Source of the DNA: an uncultured Oscillospiraceae bacterium
GTDB lineage: Bacteria; Bacillota; Clostridia; Oscillospirales; Acutalibacteraceae
DNA: 26,216 nt
Direction: 5' to 3'
Assembly (NCBI GenBank): GCA_900555705.1
Contig: USLV01000004.1
Span: 1 to 26,216 of the forward strand
Shown here: positions 15,785 through 24,325 of the stretch, piece by piece
How the letters are laid out: each line of letters opens with the position of its first letter
Numbering within the stretch: position 1 is the stretch's first letter
The notes under the pieces: model-generated
Database searches by the model: none
What the model saw: only the letters and a program-made list of their open reading frames with translations
Told to the model about the DNA's origin: nothing
Position numbers and translations under genes: made by a program

Positions 15785-18700
15785 ATGGGTAAACGGTTTT
15801 TGGTTCTGCTCCTTTGCCTGGCGCTGCTGGTCACGACCGGCAGCCTCGGCGGTGTGGCCGTCTTCGCGGCGGACACGGACAAAACGCTCACAGTCGGCAC
15901 ACAGAAGTCGGATGGAGCGGTTGCGGATTTTGCCGGTTTCCAATGTTTGCGCTTCCCCGACTGCGGGGCGATTTCGGTCAACAATGTGCCGGACGCCGTG
16001 GTCGGCGACGGCCCGCGAAATGTGACCGTCGAGGTGGAATATTACTGGACCAATCCCGGCCGGGACGGCTGGATCATCATGCGCTCGAACGGCAAGGACG
16101 GCACGCCGGTTGAGAACGATATCAACACCCATAAGGATTTCTTCGCCGCCAACAAATGGATGACCTGGACCGTTCAGCTGACCGATGCGTATTTCGGTTC
16201 CCGCGCAGACGGCACGGATCTCTATTTCTCCTTCGGCGCGGATCCGGACGACATCTGCTATATCCGCAGCATCAAGGTCTATGAGACCGCGACGCCGGAC
16301 AACTTCGCCGCCTATGGCCCGAAGAACGCCACCGGCAGCACGATCCAGTATCCCTATCAGGATGTGAGCCTCTCCTTTGAGGAGCGGGCGGCGGATCTCG
16401 TTTCCCGTATGACGCTGGAGGAGAAGCTGTCCCAGTTCGGCAGCAACAACGCCTCCATCAACCGCCTCGGCGTTGCACACTACGATTACTGGACCGAAGC
16501 GTTGCATGGCGTCGCGCGGCTTGGCGAGGCGACCTCGTTTCCCTTTTCCGTCGGCATGGCCTCGACGTGGGACGACGATTTGATTCTCGAGATCGCAACC
16601 GCGACGGCCGACGAGGCACGCGGCTATGCCAACGGTACGGGACGAGGACTCAACTATTTCTCGCCGACCATCAATCTGAGCCGCGATCCCCGTTGGGGCC
16701 GCAGCGACGAGACCTACGGCGAGGATCCGTTCCTGACCTCGATCATCGGGCGGCGCTTTGTCGAGGGCTTCCAGGGCTATGACGAGCGCTACGAAAAGGT
16801 CAACTCGACCATCAAGCACTATGCAGCCAACAACAGCGAGTTCAACCGCCACAAGGGCACGTCCGACATGGACAACCGGACGCTGCTGGAATTCTATACC
16901 CGCGCGTTCAAGTCCATTACGCTGAATACCCGCGTGGCCTCGGTCATGGGCGCCTATAACCGCGTCAACGATGTGCCGGTGTCGGCGAACAACTACCTGC
17001 TCGACACCCTGCTCCGGTTGCGCTGGGGCTTCGACGGCTTCGTCGTCTCGGACTGCGGCGCCGTCACCAATATCTATCAGGATCATATGTGGAAGCCCTC
17101 GGAGGAGTACCTCAGCCAGTATGAGGACGGCAGCCGGTATGTCGATGCTTCCGGCAAGGTGACGCCACAGGGCGCAGCTGCGCTCGCGCTGCTCGCCGGC
17201 ACGGATCTCAACTGCGGCGACGCTTATAATCGGTATATGGCGACCGCTGTCCAGGAGGGGCTCGTCTCGGAGGCGGATCTCGATATTGCGCTGGTTCGCA
17301 TCTTCACCTCCCGCTTCAAGACCGGCGAGTTCGATCCGGCGGAGATGGTGCCCTATCGTTCCGACGCCTATTCCTTTGAGAATCAGGTGGAGAATGCGGC
17401 GCACAAGCAGTTGGCGGAGGATGCCGCCGATCAGGCGATCGTGCTGCTGAAAAATGAGCTGGCGAAGGGGGACAATACCTCCATTCTGCCGCTCTCCAAG
17501 TCGGAGAAAAACATCGTTATGATCGGCGAGATCGCCGACAAGGTCATCCTCGGCGGCTATTCAGGCATGCCCTCCGAGGAGAACTGTTCGACGCCGGTAC
17601 AGGGCGTGGAAAGCCTGCTCGGCACCAAGGTGACCCAGATTGCGACGACCGCTTCGCAGGGCGGCTATGTGCTGAACATGCGGACTGTCACGCTGAAAAA
17701 GGCGGACGGGACGACGATCCGCACGTTGAAGCCCACGGATTCCTCGGTGCAGAAGGGCTGCCAGCTCGAGAACAACGCCAACTTCGGCTACGTCGAGTCC
17801 GGCTCCTATGTCCTATATGAGAACGTCGACATCTCCGAGCTTGGTCAAATCACGGTGGAGACCTCCGGCGCAGCTGAAAATACCACGCAGGGCAGCGTCG
17901 ATTTCCATATTGGTACGCCGGACGGCATGCTGCTCGCTTCGGTTTCGACCGAGCACACCACCGGCTGGGGCGACTACAAGTCCTTCTCTGCGGAGGTCGA
18001 CAGCGTCGGCGGCGCCAAAACCGTCACTCTCTGCGCGGTATTCAACAGCGCCACCGCCAAGGTCAATTTCACCGAAGAGGAGAAGAAGACGATTGCAGAC
18101 GCGGATGCGGTTCTGCTCTGTGTCGGTACCAATACCGGCGATTCCTCCGAGGGACGCGATCGCAGCGGGCTCGACCTGCCGCGGTCCCAGACCAGTCTGA
18201 TCAACACGGTTGCCGCGCTGAATCCCCGCACAGTTGTGTATATTCAGGCGGTCAACATGGTCAATGTGGAGGACTTCAAGGACAATGTCCCCGCGATTCT
18301 GTGGTGTGCCTATAACGGGCAGGCACAGGGCAACGCGATGGCGCGTGTCATCTTTGGCGACGCCAATCCGAGCGCCAAGCTCACCTTTACCTGGTACGCC
18401 AACGAGTATCAGCTGCCGGAGATCACGGACTACAGTATCCGTAGTAGTGAGGATAGCTACGGCCGGACCTATCAGTATTTCACCGGCGATGTGACCTGGC
18501 CTTTCGGCTACGGTCTCAGCTACACAAATTTCACCTACAGCAATCTGAAGGTGGATAAGACAGCGGTTACGCCGAACGATACCATCCGGGTGACGGTGGA
18601 TGTCAAGAACACCGGCAAGGTCGACGGCGCTGAGGTGGTGCAGCTCTATGTGGTGCCGCCTGTCCACGATAAGGTGGAGCGTCCCGCGAAGCAGCTCAAG

Positions 18701-19774
18701 GGCTTCGACAAGGTTCGCCTCAAGGCGGGCGAGACCAAAACCGTGACCATCGATGTGGCGATGGAGGATCTCTATTTCTACGACGAGGAGACCGGCAAGA
18801 CCGTCTATGACCAGGGCGAATACACACTGGAGGTCGGCGCGTCTTCCGAGGATATCAAGTTCACCAAACCCTTCACCCTGACCGGCGATATCGCGGACAC
18901 GCTGCAGGCGGTCCAGACCTCTCCGGATAAGGTCGTGCTCAATGCCGACAAGGCGGGTCAGGGCACGATGAACGCCAATGTAACGGCTTCTCTGAAAAAC
19001 GACACCCTGCTGGCGCTCGACCGGGCGACGGTTTCCTATGCGAGCAACAACACCGGTGTGGCGACGGTGGGAGCCGATGGTGTGGTCACGGCGGTTGCGC
19101 CGGGCGTCTGCACCGTTACCGCGACCGTCACCTATGGCGGTGCGACCATGACCTCTTCCTTCCCGGTTGTCGTGCAGGGTGAGGTTCGTTTCGCGGAGGG
19201 CACACTCTCCGACGGTGCCGTCACAGTGAGCGGCGAGCTGCCGATTGGCGGCAAGCTCCGCGCAGCCGAGGTCACCGACGACAGCAACTTCTTCTATGAG
19301 TCTTTTGTCTCCTATTTCGAGAATCTCTATGGCGGCGCTTCCGAGATGCTGGTCTATGACCTGTCGGTCGTCTGGAATTATGACAGCGTCGACATCGAGA
19401 AGCCGGTCACCATCCGCATCCAGCTGCCGGACGGCTTCGCGGGTAACCGTGTATTTGCCATGGAACGGCGCGAAGGTGAACTGACCGAAATGCAGATCAC
19501 GGAGGCGGACGGCGTCCTGACCTTCACCGGCAATATCGGCGATTTCTATGCTGTGGCTGCTTTTGGAAAACCGGGTGATATCGACGGCAACGGTGTGGTC
19601 AACACGACGGATGCGCGGCTGGCGCTGCAACATGCTGTGGAAAAGATCACATTGAATGAGTCACAGCTCGCTGTCGGTGATGTCAACGGCGACGGCAAAG
19701 TGGATACGACGGATGCTCGCCTGATTCTGCAATATGCAGTGGAAAAGATCGATCGGTTCCCGGTGGATAACTGA
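15785..19774 (+). CDS. Secreted multidomain GH3 enzyme with dockerin
   Basis: 1329 residues. The ATG at 15785 starts the signal peptide (cleavage near VFA-ADTD, residue 28); a TTG six codons earlier lacks a good SD. Residues 52-178 are the module shared with the regulator. GH3 N-domain about 195-520 has KHYAANN (344-350) and nucleophile Asp423 in VVSDCG. The GH3 C-domain starts near 540 and is interrupted by a CBM6-like insert (about 660-760); SSEGRDRSGLDLP gives candidate acid/base Glu789. A fibronectin-III-like domain (about 912-1030), a Big2 domain (about 1048-1132), an unrecognised domain (about 1135-1255) and a type I dockerin (about 1262-1329) follow. The dockerin has two calcium loops, DIDGNGVVNTTD and DVNGDGKVDTTD. 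The set resembles beta-xylosidase/beta-glucosidase GH3 enzymes assembled on a cellulosome-like scaffold; the substrate is unproven. Confidence 0.93.
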   Translation: MGKRFLVLLLCLALLVTTGSLGGVAVFAADTDKTLTVGTQKSDGAVADFAGFQCLRFPDCGAISVNNVPDAVVGDGPRNVTVEVEYYWTNPGRDGWIIMRSNGKDGTPVENDINTHKDFFAANKWMTWTVQLTDAYFGSRADGTDLYFSFGADPDDICYIRSIKVYETATPDNFAAYGPKNATGSTIQYPYQDVSLSFEERAADLVSRMTLEEKLSQFGSNNASINRLGVAHYDYWTEALHGVARLGEATSFPFSVGMASTWDDDLILEIATATADEARGYANGTGRGLNYFSPTINLSRDPRWGRSDETYGEDPFLTSIIGRRFVEGFQGYDERYEKVNSTIKHYAANNSEFNRHKGTSDMDNRTLLEFYTRAFKSITLNTRVASVMGAYNRVNDVPVSANNYLLDTLLRLRWGFDGFVVSDCGAVTNIYQDHMWKPSEEYLSQYEDGSRYVDASGKVTPQGAAALALLAGTDLNCGDAYNRYMATAVQEGLVSEADLDIALVRIFTSRFKTGEFDPAEMVPYRSDAYSFENQVENAAHKQLAEDAADQAIVLLKNELAKGDNTSILPLSKSEKNIVMIGEIADKVILGGYSGMPSEENCSTPVQGVESLLGTKVTQIATTASQGGYVLNMRTVTLKKADGTTIRTLKPTDSSVQKGCQLENNANFGYVESGSYVLYENVDISELGQITVETSGAAENTTQGSVDFHIGTPDGMLLASVSTEHTTGWGDYKSFSAEVDSVGGAKTVTLCAVFNSATAKVNFTEEEKKTIADADAVLLCVGTNTGDSSEGRDRSGLDLPRSQTSLINTVAALNPRTVVYIQAVNMVNVEDFKDNVPAILWCAYNGQAQGNAMARVIFGDANPSAKLTFTWYANEYQLPEITDYSIRSSEDSYGRTYQYFTGDVTWPFGYGLSYTNFTYSNLKVDKTAVTPNDTIRVTVDVKNTGKVDGAEVVQLYVVPPVHDKVERPAKQLKGFDKVRLKAGETKTVTIDVAMEDLYFYDEETGKTVYDQGEYTLEVGASSEDIKFTKPFTLTGDIADTLQAVQTSPDKVVLNADKAGQGTMNANVTASLKNDTLLALDRATVSYASNNTGVATVGADGVVTAVAPGVCTVTATVTYGGATMTSSFPVVVQGEVRFAEGTLSDGAVTVSGELPIGGKLRAAEVTDDSNFFYESFVSYFENLYGGASEMLVYDLSVVWNYDSVDIEKPVTIRIQLPDGFAGNRVFAMERREGELTEMQITEADGVLTFTGNIGDFYAVAAFGKPGDIDGNGVVNTTDARLALQHAVEKITLNESQLAVGDVNGDGKVDTTDARLILQYAVEKIDRFPVDN
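15938..16318 (+). repeat. Shared module, GH3 copy (inverted repeat of 13740-14126)
   Basis: Encodes residues 52-178 of the GH3 enzyme between signal peptide and catalytic domain. See the regulator copy for the match. I do not recognise a catalogued CBM family. Confidence 0.9.
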
Positions 19775-19808
19775 ATCAGAGAAGATTCGGGAATCGGTTT
19801 CCGGTGGA
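19752..19808 (+). repeat. Short direct repeat at the GH3 3' end
   Basis: ATCGGTTCCCGGTGGA (19752-19767) recurs with one mismatch at 19793-19808, just beyond the stop. It looks like a small tandem duplication of the dockerin tail. Confidence 0.5.
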
Positions 19809-19877
19809 AGAACGGGCTTCCTGATAACACAGCGTTTTTCTCATCCTTTTCTGTTATAAGTTCCCCAAGGCATGAAG

Positions 19878-19907
19878 AACCGGCCTCCACGCCAGAGGCC
19901 GGTTTTT
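19878..19907 (+). terminator. GH operon terminator
   Basis: 10-bp arms AACCGGCCTC (19878-19887) and GAGGCCGGTT (19895-19904), seven-base loop, then TTT (five T in a row counting the stem end). Confidence 0.9.
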
Positions 19908-20099
19908 CATGCTGTTTTATATTCAAAGTGTATGGCATAGGGGGATGTTACACTTTTTATAACATGCATATTTATCACTAAACTGAATGTATTTATCTCG
20001 CAAGGAAATAAAATTGCAAAGGTTGTTTCCTGGGCTTCAAGATGCATATTGACGTTTCCAGAATTTTCTGATATCTTTAAAACAAAAGGAGGCATAATT
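19908..20099 (+). promoter_or_regulatory. AT-rich leader with promoter for the lipoprotein gene
   Basis: No gene is visible. It is much more AT-rich than its surroundings. Promoter candidate: TTGACG (20049-20054), 17-base spacer, TATCTT (20072-20077), close to the SD at 20085-20092. A small ATGTTA/TAACAT dyad lies near 19950-19975. Confidence 0.6.
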
Positions 20100-20699
20100 A
20101 TGAAAAATAAAACCGTTTGTTTTCTGGCTGGACTTGTTTGCCTGCTGACGGTCGGTTTGACTGGCTGCCGCCATTCGTCGCCTGCCGAAACGTCCTCGAC
20201 GCCCAATGGAGCGACTGTGACACCGTCTCTGGATGCGGCCGAGAGAGATCGCCGCGAGGAACGCGGCACAAAAGCGGTCAATGCCTTCCTGTTTGCGATG
20301 GAGCAGAATATGACGCCGGAGGAAATCGCGGCGGAATATGCGGGCTGCTATTTTGACGGCGAGATGCAGGCACGGCTCGGCGTTGTCGGCGAGGAGAATC
20401 TCGAAAAGTACCGGGCGTTGCTGTCGGAGGATCTGCGCCACGACGTGATCTTCGAGACCCAGAAGTTTTCCAAGCAGCAGTTACAGGATGTCTGTGACCG
20501 GTTTGCCGAACTCGAGTTCAGCAAACTGGGCATCTCACGGCTCTCTCTCATGATTCAGACAAACTGCGTAGAGATTGTGGTCAAATCGGAGGAACAGCAG
20601 CAGCGGGTTGAGGACTACATGGCACGGGAGATGGCGGATGTCGATCCGAACATCGTCCAGTTTGTTGTCGATCCGAATTTCACTGTCTATCTGGAATAA
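20100..20699 (+). CDS. Lipoprotein, paralogue of the adjacent protease N-domain
   Basis: 199 residues from the ATG at 20100 (SD AAAGGAGG). Lipobox LTGC gives lipidated Cys23. After a short S/T/P-rich linker the domain at about 55-195 aligns with the N-terminal region of the protease encoded downstream: YAGCYFDGEMQARLGV against YAGMYFGENKTLHIGI, then LQDVCDRFAELEFSKLGIS against LQSIFDSLAGHLGELGIQS, and VEIVVKSEEQQ against VKIVVLTVEAK. No catalytic domain follows. I infer a surface-anchored, propeptide-like protein that could bind, inhibit or fold the protease. Not a named family to me. Confidence 0.8.
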   Translation: MKNKTVCFLAGLVCLLTVGLTGCRHSSPAETSSTPNGATVTPSLDAAERDRREERGTKAVNAFLFAMEQNMTPEEIAAEYAGCYFDGEMQARLGVVGEENLEKYRALLSEDLRHDVIFETQKFSKQQLQDVCDRFAELEFSKLGISRLSLMIQTNCVEIVVKSEEQQQRVEDYMAREMADVDPNIVQFVVDPNFTVYLE

Positions 20700-20748
20700 A
20701 AATTGCCCGGACATAGTTGATGGGATTTTCGAAATGGAGGGAAAGAAA

Positions 20749-22257
20749 ATGCATAAAGCTCGTTTGGGACTATTGGTGTTTGGTATCGGCCTTTCGGAAG
20801 AGTCCGTCCGTGAGCCGATCGCGCTGTCAAAGGATTTGCAGGAGGTGATCGGACCGGAGGTCGCCTCCCGATTCGAACAGCTTCTGTAGAAATCCGACGA
20901 ACAGCTCCAAAGCGCCTATGCAGGGGATGTATTTTGGCGAAAACAAGACGCTGCACATCGGCATTACCGACGACGTGCCGTTTTCCCGGTATCAGCCGCT
21001 TGTCTCCGACGAGCTGGTGAAAACCGCCGCGCTGGATACGCTGGATCTGATGGCGGAGATGCGTCGGGAGGATGAGGCGAAAGCCGCACCGATCTATGGG
21101 CCCAGTGTTCTCCCCTATGAAGCGCAGGTTCGGGAGGATGTTCTTCGCGCCGGCGATGTGGTGCTGAGGGATATCTACCAGTTCGAGAGGCAAACCTATT
21201 CCTATGCGTATTTACAGTCTATATTCGATTCGTTAGCCGGCCATCTGGGGGAGTTGGGTATCCAATCCACCTCCATCCTGCCGCAAAACAATCGGGTGAA
21301 AATCGTTGTTTTGACCGTCGAGGCCAAAGAGCAGACCATCCGATATCTGTATAGCCAGATACCCGATCTCGATATCCGGGCGGTCGAATTTCTCGTCTGT
21401 GAGCAGCCCAACCGGCTGGAGGCCAAGGTATACAGCGGGGAACTGGCGCATTATAAGGGAACCGGCGGCCTGATCAATTTCTGGTATCAAGCCGGTACCA
21501 TCGGCTTTCATGCCCGCGATCTGAAAACCGGGCAATACGGCATCGTCACCAACGCGCACGTCGCGCTGTCGGACGGGGCGACCAACAACCGAATCCTCGG
21601 CAACGCTAATAAATCTGAAATCGGCAAGCCGACCAAATACCAGTTCAGCGGCAAGGTTGACGCGGCGTTCGTGCCATACACCAACCAGAGCAGTTGGGAC
21701 CCCACCTGCCACATTGTCGATGAGACCACCCGCATTCTGTGGCGCATTGCCAACACAACGGAAATCCAGATCGGTAAAAAGATCGTGATGTACGGTGCCA
21801 ATTCCGGTTATTCAGAGGGACAACTTGTCAAGGCTAACGGCACATTCAATGTGGCGGGAAAGGAATTTACAGACGTGTTCAGCTATAATTGTCCGCACGG
21901 GAGCGGCGACAGCGGCTCGCCCGTCGGCTATGTGCTGGCCAACGACCGGTTCCATCTCTTCGGCATTCATTTTGGCGGCGGGGCGGATGGATGGGCTATG
22001 GCATCAAAAGCGTCAACCTGCTGCCCGCGCTGGACATTGACCCCATCACCCACTATCGCATGGGCGATGTCAACCGCGATTTCCGTATCGACACGTCGGA
22101 TGCACAGCGCGTTTTGCAATACGCTGTCGACAAAATCCCCTATCTGCCCACCGAGGAAAAGGTATTGGCCGATGTCAACTATGACGGCAAAGTCGATACC
22201 ACCGATGCACGCATCATTCTGCAAAGAGAGTCCGAGACCTATCCCTCCGAGCTGTAA
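20749..22257 (+). pseudogene. Disrupted trypsin-like protease with dockerin
   Basis: Starts at the ATG at 20749 (SD GGAGGG). It encodes 46 residues, then a TAG (20887-20889, one change from CAG). Readable sequence (KSDEQLQSAYAG) continues to a G run (GCAGGGGATG, about 20920-20928), where one extra base shifts the frame to MYFGENKTLHIG. The protease domain has a full triad: His in GIVTNAHVALSDG, Asp in VDAAFVPY, Ser in GDSGSPVG. A second one-base shift near 21974-21996 separates GIHFGGG from YGIKSVNLLP. The C-terminus is a dockerin (DVNRDFRIDTSD, DVNYDGKVDTTD). The paralogous lipoprotein supports the first join. No clear signal peptide remains. Either a decayed gene or assembly errors in G runs. 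Confidence 0.85.
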
Positions 22258-22265
22258 ACACACAA

Positions 22266-22316
22266 CATCACCCCGCCCGCTACGTATTTTCGCAGCAGGC
22301 GGGGTGATGACTTTTC
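22266..22316 (+). terminator. Terminator after the protease pseudogene
   Basis: 12-bp perfect arms (22266-22277 and 22298-22309), 20-base loop, followed by ACTTTTC. It overlaps the probable -35 of the next gene. Confidence 0.7.
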
Positions 22317-22335
22317 TGCCGGAATCGGCTATACT
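22307..22335 (+). promoter_or_regulatory. Promoter of the glycerate kinase operon
   Basis: ATGACT (22307-22312), 17-base spacer, TATACT (22330-22335). The SD GAGGTGA follows at about 22344-22350. Confidence 0.55.
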
Positions 22336-22354
22336 TGATAAAAGAGGTGAGCAC

Positions 22355-23518
22355 ATGCGAAAGCTGGTATTGATGCCGGATTCATTCAAAGGGACGCTAT
22401 CCGCGCAGACGATCTGCGACATCCTGCGACAGGAGGCGCTGGCCTGCTTCCCGGACTGCGAAATTGTTGCCGTGCCGGTGGCGGATGGCGGCGAGGGGAG
22501 CGTGGACTGCTTTTTGACCGCCGTGGGAGGGGAGCGGATGACCGCTGTTGTCCAGGGGCCGTATGGCGAGGAGATGACCGCAGTCTATGGCCTTCTGAAC
22601 GGCGGGGAAACCGCTGTGATCGAGATGGCCGCCTGTGCGGGACTGCCGCTCGTCGAGGGACGGCAGAATCCCGGAGAAACCACCACCTATGGTGTGGGAC
22701 AGCTGATGCTTGCGGCCGCCGCCAAGAGCTGCCGCCGGATAATTATCGGGCTGGGCGGCTCCTGCACCAACGATGCCGGAACCGGTGCGGCCGCCGCTGC
22801 GGGGATACGTTTTCTGGATGCAGACGGAAATCCGTTTCTGCCGGTTGGCAATACGCTTCGACAGATTGCCGCCATTGATGGCAGCGGCCTTTCGCCACTG
22901 CTGCGGGATGTGGAGATCGTCGCCATGTGCGATGTGCGCCATCCGATGGCGGGGCCGACTGGCGCCGCGGCTGTGTTCGGTCCCCAGAAGGGTGCGGATG
23001 ACGCCATGGTGGCACTGCTCGACGATGGTGTCCACCATGTGGGGATGCTGATGGAACGCACATACGGACGGCCCTTTCTCTCGATGGCGGGCGGCGGCGC
23101 GGCCGGGGCCATGGGCGCGGGTATGGCCGCTTTCTTCGACGCGGCACTTCGTCCCGGTATCGAGGTCGTGCTGGAGACCGTGCGGGCTGACCGGCTGCTT
23201 GCGGGAGCGGATCTGGTCATCACCGGCGAAGGACGGCTGGACGCCCAGAGTCTCTCCGGTAAGGTGGTGGATGGCGTGGCCCGGTTGGCTGCCGGGCAGG
23301 GAGTGCCGGTTGTCGTCCTCGCCGGTGGAATCGCCCTTTCCGCCGCTGAAATCCGGGAGGCCGGTATTGCGGCGGCCTTCAGCATCAACCGTCTGCCGGA
23401 GGATTTTGCGGTCAGCTGCGGGAAAAGCACAGAAAATCTCGCAGAGACGGCCGCCGCCCTGTTCGGCCTGCTGGCGGTCGGGGAACAATCGAACGAGAGA
23501 AAGGATGAGGACAAATGA
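22355..23518 (+). CDS. glxK: Glycerate 2-kinase (GlxK type)
   Basis: 387 residues from the ATG at 22355. The frame is accidentally open upstream into the broken protease, but the terminator, SD and conserved start MRKLVLMPDSFKGTLSA define the true beginning. Family motifs: VPVADGGEGSVDCF, IGLGGSCTNDAGTGAAAAAG, FGPQKGA and DLVITGEGRLDAQSLSGKV. Phosphorylates D-glycerate to 2-phosphoglycerate, feeding lower glycolysis. Length is typical. Its last four bases overlap the next gene (ATGA). Confidence 0.95.
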   Translation: MRKLVLMPDSFKGTLSAQTICDILRQEALACFPDCEIVAVPVADGGEGSVDCFLTAVGGERMTAVVQGPYGEEMTAVYGLLNGGETAVIEMAACAGLPLVEGRQNPGETTTYGVGQLMLAAAAKSCRRIIIGLGGSCTNDAGTGAAAAAGIRFLDADGNPFLPVGNTLRQIAAIDGSGLSPLLRDVEIVAMCDVRHPMAGPTGAAAVFGPQKGADDAMVALLDDGVHHVGMLMERTYGRPFLSMAGGGAAGAMGAGMAAFFDAALRPGIEVVLETVRADRLLAGADLVITGEGRLDAQSLSGKVVDGVARLAAGQGVPVVVLAGGIALSAAEIREAGIAAAFSINRLPEDFAVSCGKSTENLAETAAALFGLLAVGEQSNERKDEDK

Positions 23519-24243
23519 CAACGGATGTCATCACGCGCGAAACACTGGCCTCCTTCGCCTATACCAACGAGACGCTTTGCGACGGGCCGATCCGCGGCAT
23601 GCTGCTGGAATTTCATGGGCTGAGCGGCGGAAACGAGATGATAAAAGCACCCGGCGACTTCGCCCACGCGTGCGCGGCGGAGGGGATTTTGTATGTATTT
23701 CCCTACTATGGTCCCTGGAGCTGGATGAATGATGTGGCGGTTCGGATGGTGGACGCCGTCGTGGAGGCGCTGTTCGATCGCCATACGCTGCCGCCGGATA
23801 CGCCGGTTGTCACCAGCGGCGGCAGTATGGGCGGGCTCAGCGCGCTTATCTATACGCGATACGCCCGCCGCCGTCCCGTCGCCTGCGCCGCCAATTGTCC
23901 GGTCTGTGACCTGCCCTATCACTATATCGAGCGGGAGGATCTGCCCCGCACGCTTTACCAGGCATTCGGACATTATCCGGGCACGCTGGAGGAGGCGATG
24001 GAGACTGCATCGCCGCTTCACCAGGCCGCACAACTGCCGGACATCCCCTATCTGATTCTCCACTGTACCGCCGATCAGGCAGTTTCCAAGGCCCGCCATT
24101 CCGACCGACTGGTGGAGGCTATGCGCCGGGCAGGGCGCACCGTCACCTATGTTGCGGTTCCTGATCGCGGCCACTGTGATCTCTCGCCGGGAGCAGCGGC
24201 GCAATACCGGCAATTCCTGTTTTCAGCGGCAAAGCGGAGGTAA
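23515..24243 (+). CDS. Alpha/beta hydrolase (esterase/peptidase-like)
   Basis: 242 residues, start codon overlapping the glxK stop as ATGA, SD AAGGATGAGG. A cytoplasmic serine hydrolase of the prolyl-oligopeptidase/dienelactone-hydrolase type. Nucleophile elbow GGSMGG, acid Asp in HCTADQAV and base His in DRGHCDL form a full catalytic triad, and LEFHGLSGG supplies the oxyanion region. The substrate is unknown; coupling to glycerate kinase suggests it might release glycerate or a glyceryl ester, but that is inference. Confidence 0.87.
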   Translation: MTTDVITRETLASFAYTNETLCDGPIRGMLLEFHGLSGGNEMIKAPGDFAHACAAEGILYVFPYYGPWSWMNDVAVRMVDAVVEALFDRHTLPPDTPVVTSGGSMGGLSALIYTRYARRRPVACAANCPVCDLPYHYIEREDLPRTLYQAFGHYPGTLEEAMETASPLHQAAQLPDIPYLILHCTADQAVSKARHSDRLVEAMRRAGRTVTYVAVPDRGHCDLSPGAAAQYRQFLFSAAKRR

Positions 24244-24325
24244 GCGGGAAGCCGGTTCTGTGGATAACGACGGCAAGGCGACGGCACCGGCCTGCTGGCG
24301 GTGCGTCCCAGGCGGTAGGGCTACC

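Noticed and set aside
15755..17404. 549-codon open frame antisense to the GH3 N-terminal half
   Set aside because: Same reason; its composition mirrors the real coding strand.
17813..19633. 606-codon open frame antisense to the GH3 gene
   Set aside because: A shadow of GC-rich codons: no SD, no recognisable motifs, and the opposite strand encodes clear GH3, FnIII, Big2 and dockerin domains.
21974..21996. Programmed ribosomal frameshift in the protease gene
   Set aside because: No slippery heptamer and no following pseudoknot or hairpin; a separate stop codon and another shift upstream make decay or error more likely.
20918..23518. An 866-residue protease-glycerate kinase fusion frame
   Set aside because: The stretch between the second frameshift (about 21985) and 22355 is nonsense in this frame, while the dockerin lies in another frame. 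A terminator, promoter, SD and conserved kinase start separate the genes.
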